Part shown: positions 63,474 to 64,000 of the stretch, piece after piece | Layout of the letters: each line of letters begins with the position of its first letter | Position numbering within the stretch: the first letter of the stretch is position 1 | DNA from: an uncultured Castellaniella sp. | GTDB lineage: Bacteria; Pseudomonadota; Gammaproteobacteria; Burkholderiales; Burkholderiaceae_B | Reading direction: 5' to 3' | DNA: 64,000 nucleotides | Assembly: GCF_937988725.1 (NCBI RefSeq) | Contig: NZ_CALKHS010000010.1 | Span: 1-64,000 of the forward strand | Made by a program: the position numbers and the translations under genes | Notes under the pieces: generated by a model | Database searches by the model: none | Seen by the model: only the letters and a program-made list of their open reading frames with translations | Told to the model about the DNA's origin: nothing

Positions 63474-64000
63474 GCGGCCTGGATCAGCGTGGTGGGATAG
63501 GTTTCGAGCACCGTGCTGCGGATCAGGTCCAGCATGGCCTGCTGCGTCAGGGTCGTGATGCGCCCCGACGCCGTCGCCAGATACAGCCGGCTGGGCAGTT
63601 CGGGCTGGCTGATGGGCCGGATGTGATAGCGGTCCGGCTGCGCCGAGGTCAGCACGGCGTGTTCGGTCAGCACCGCATAGCCGGCGCCGTCGGCCACCAG
63701 GTCCAGGATGGCGGGCACCCCGTCGATTTCCAGGCGGATATTGGGGCGGCAGCCGATCAGCGCCATCTGCGATTCCAGCAGCATGCGGATGGTGTGCGGC
63801 CGGTTGGGAATCACCAGCGGGATGCCGGCCAGCGATCGGAGCGGCATGGCCTGCTGGGACGGATGCGGGCCCTTGGGGCCGACCAGATACAGCAGTTCGC
63901 TGGTCAGCGGACTGAGATCCAGTTCCGCCGAGGCGCTGGGGTTGTAGAGCAGGGCGATGTCCAGGCGGCCCGCCAGCAGGGATTCCTGCATCATCACCGA
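63470..64000 (-). CDS. LysR-family regulator, C-terminal part (cut by window edge)
   Basis: At least 176 residues of a LysR effector-binding domain are present, including LAGRLDIALLYNP, LYLVGPKGPHP, GIPLVIPNRPHTIRMLLES and VADGAGYAVLTEHAV, similar to the Nac/CbbR-type group. The DNA-binding part lies beyond the right edge. It is convergent with the dehydrogenase gene, with 10 bases between the stops. Confidence 0.88.
   Translation of the reverse strand, partial: SVMMQESLLAGRLDIALLYNPSASAELDLSPLTSELLYLVGPKGPHPSQQAMPLRSLAGIPLVIPNRPHTIRMLLESQMALIGCRPNIRLEIDGVPAILDLVADGAGYAVLTEHAVLTSAQPDRYHIRPISQPELPSRLYLATASGRITTLTQQAMLDLIRSTVLETYPTTLIQAA

Overview
The window is a high-G+C stretch of a betaproteobacterial chromosome, most likely order Burkholderiales and close to Alcaligenaceae (Bordetella, Achromobacter, Castellaniella and relatives). 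This rests on the gene content, the protein sequences, an rpsU-dnaG-rpoD macromolecular synthesis cluster whose sigma factor has a Lys/Ala-rich N-terminal tail, and the rlmN-rodZ-ispG-hisS-yfgM-bamB-der-hisC-hfq-hflX-hflKC-hisZ-purA gene order. I cannot fix the species from the sequence. No tRNA, IS element, prophage, CRISPR array or integration scar was seen.

Layout. Bases 1-49 are the 3' end of a 5S rRNA, so an rRNA operon lies just to the left; a strong terminator follows. Bases 183-3894 hold two divergent transporters: a degenerate Nramp-like protein and a BetT-type BCCT carrier. Bases 3895-11379 are a minus-strand housekeeping run, EamA permease-yebC-purD-hemF-nadD-rsfS-rlmH-pyk-maf, with many 1-4 base start/stop overlaps. 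Bases 11447-26506 hold quinone oxidoreductase, fbp/pepN, a DUF4136-like lipoprotein, an H-NS-like protein, a nitrilase-family amidase with tldD, pncB, an acyl-CoA synthetase, valS and ndk. Bases 26581-41404 are a plus-strand chain for isoprenoid synthesis, histidyl-tRNA, outer-membrane assembly, ribosome GTPases, Hfq, HflX/HflKC, HisZ and PurA, with a terminator after hflC and another after purA. Bases 41562-46729 hold a phosphoribosyltransferase and rpsU-dnaG-rpoD.

From 46779 onward the content becomes accessory and catabolic. An AcoR-like sigma-54 activator is divergent from an acetaldehyde-type dehydrogenase that has a consensus-perfect sigma-54 promoter and twin upstream dyads; an alcohol dehydrogenase follows. 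Next comes an aromatic-acid block: AraC/PobR-like regulator, pobA, a second AraC/PobR-like regulator, ligA-ligB (protocatechuate 4,5-dioxygenase), an alpha/beta hydrolase, a MarR regulator, a vanillate-demethylase-like pair (vanA, vanB), an orphan Leu/Ile/Val-type binding protein, an aldo/keto reductase, a DUF1932-type dehydrogenase and a truncated LysR gene at the right edge. PobA and VanAB would feed 4-hydroxybenzoate and vanillate into protocatechuate, and LigAB would open its ring; the lower 4,5-pathway genes are not in the window.

No wholly unprecedented system was found. The strongest unexplained signal is a 22-base motif (17 of 22 identical) shared by the pobA and ligA control regions, each beside a paralogous AraC-family gene. 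Next are the sigma-54 enhancer layout, the metal-site-deficient Nramp-like transporter, and the unassigned aldo/keto reductase plus DUF1932 pair.
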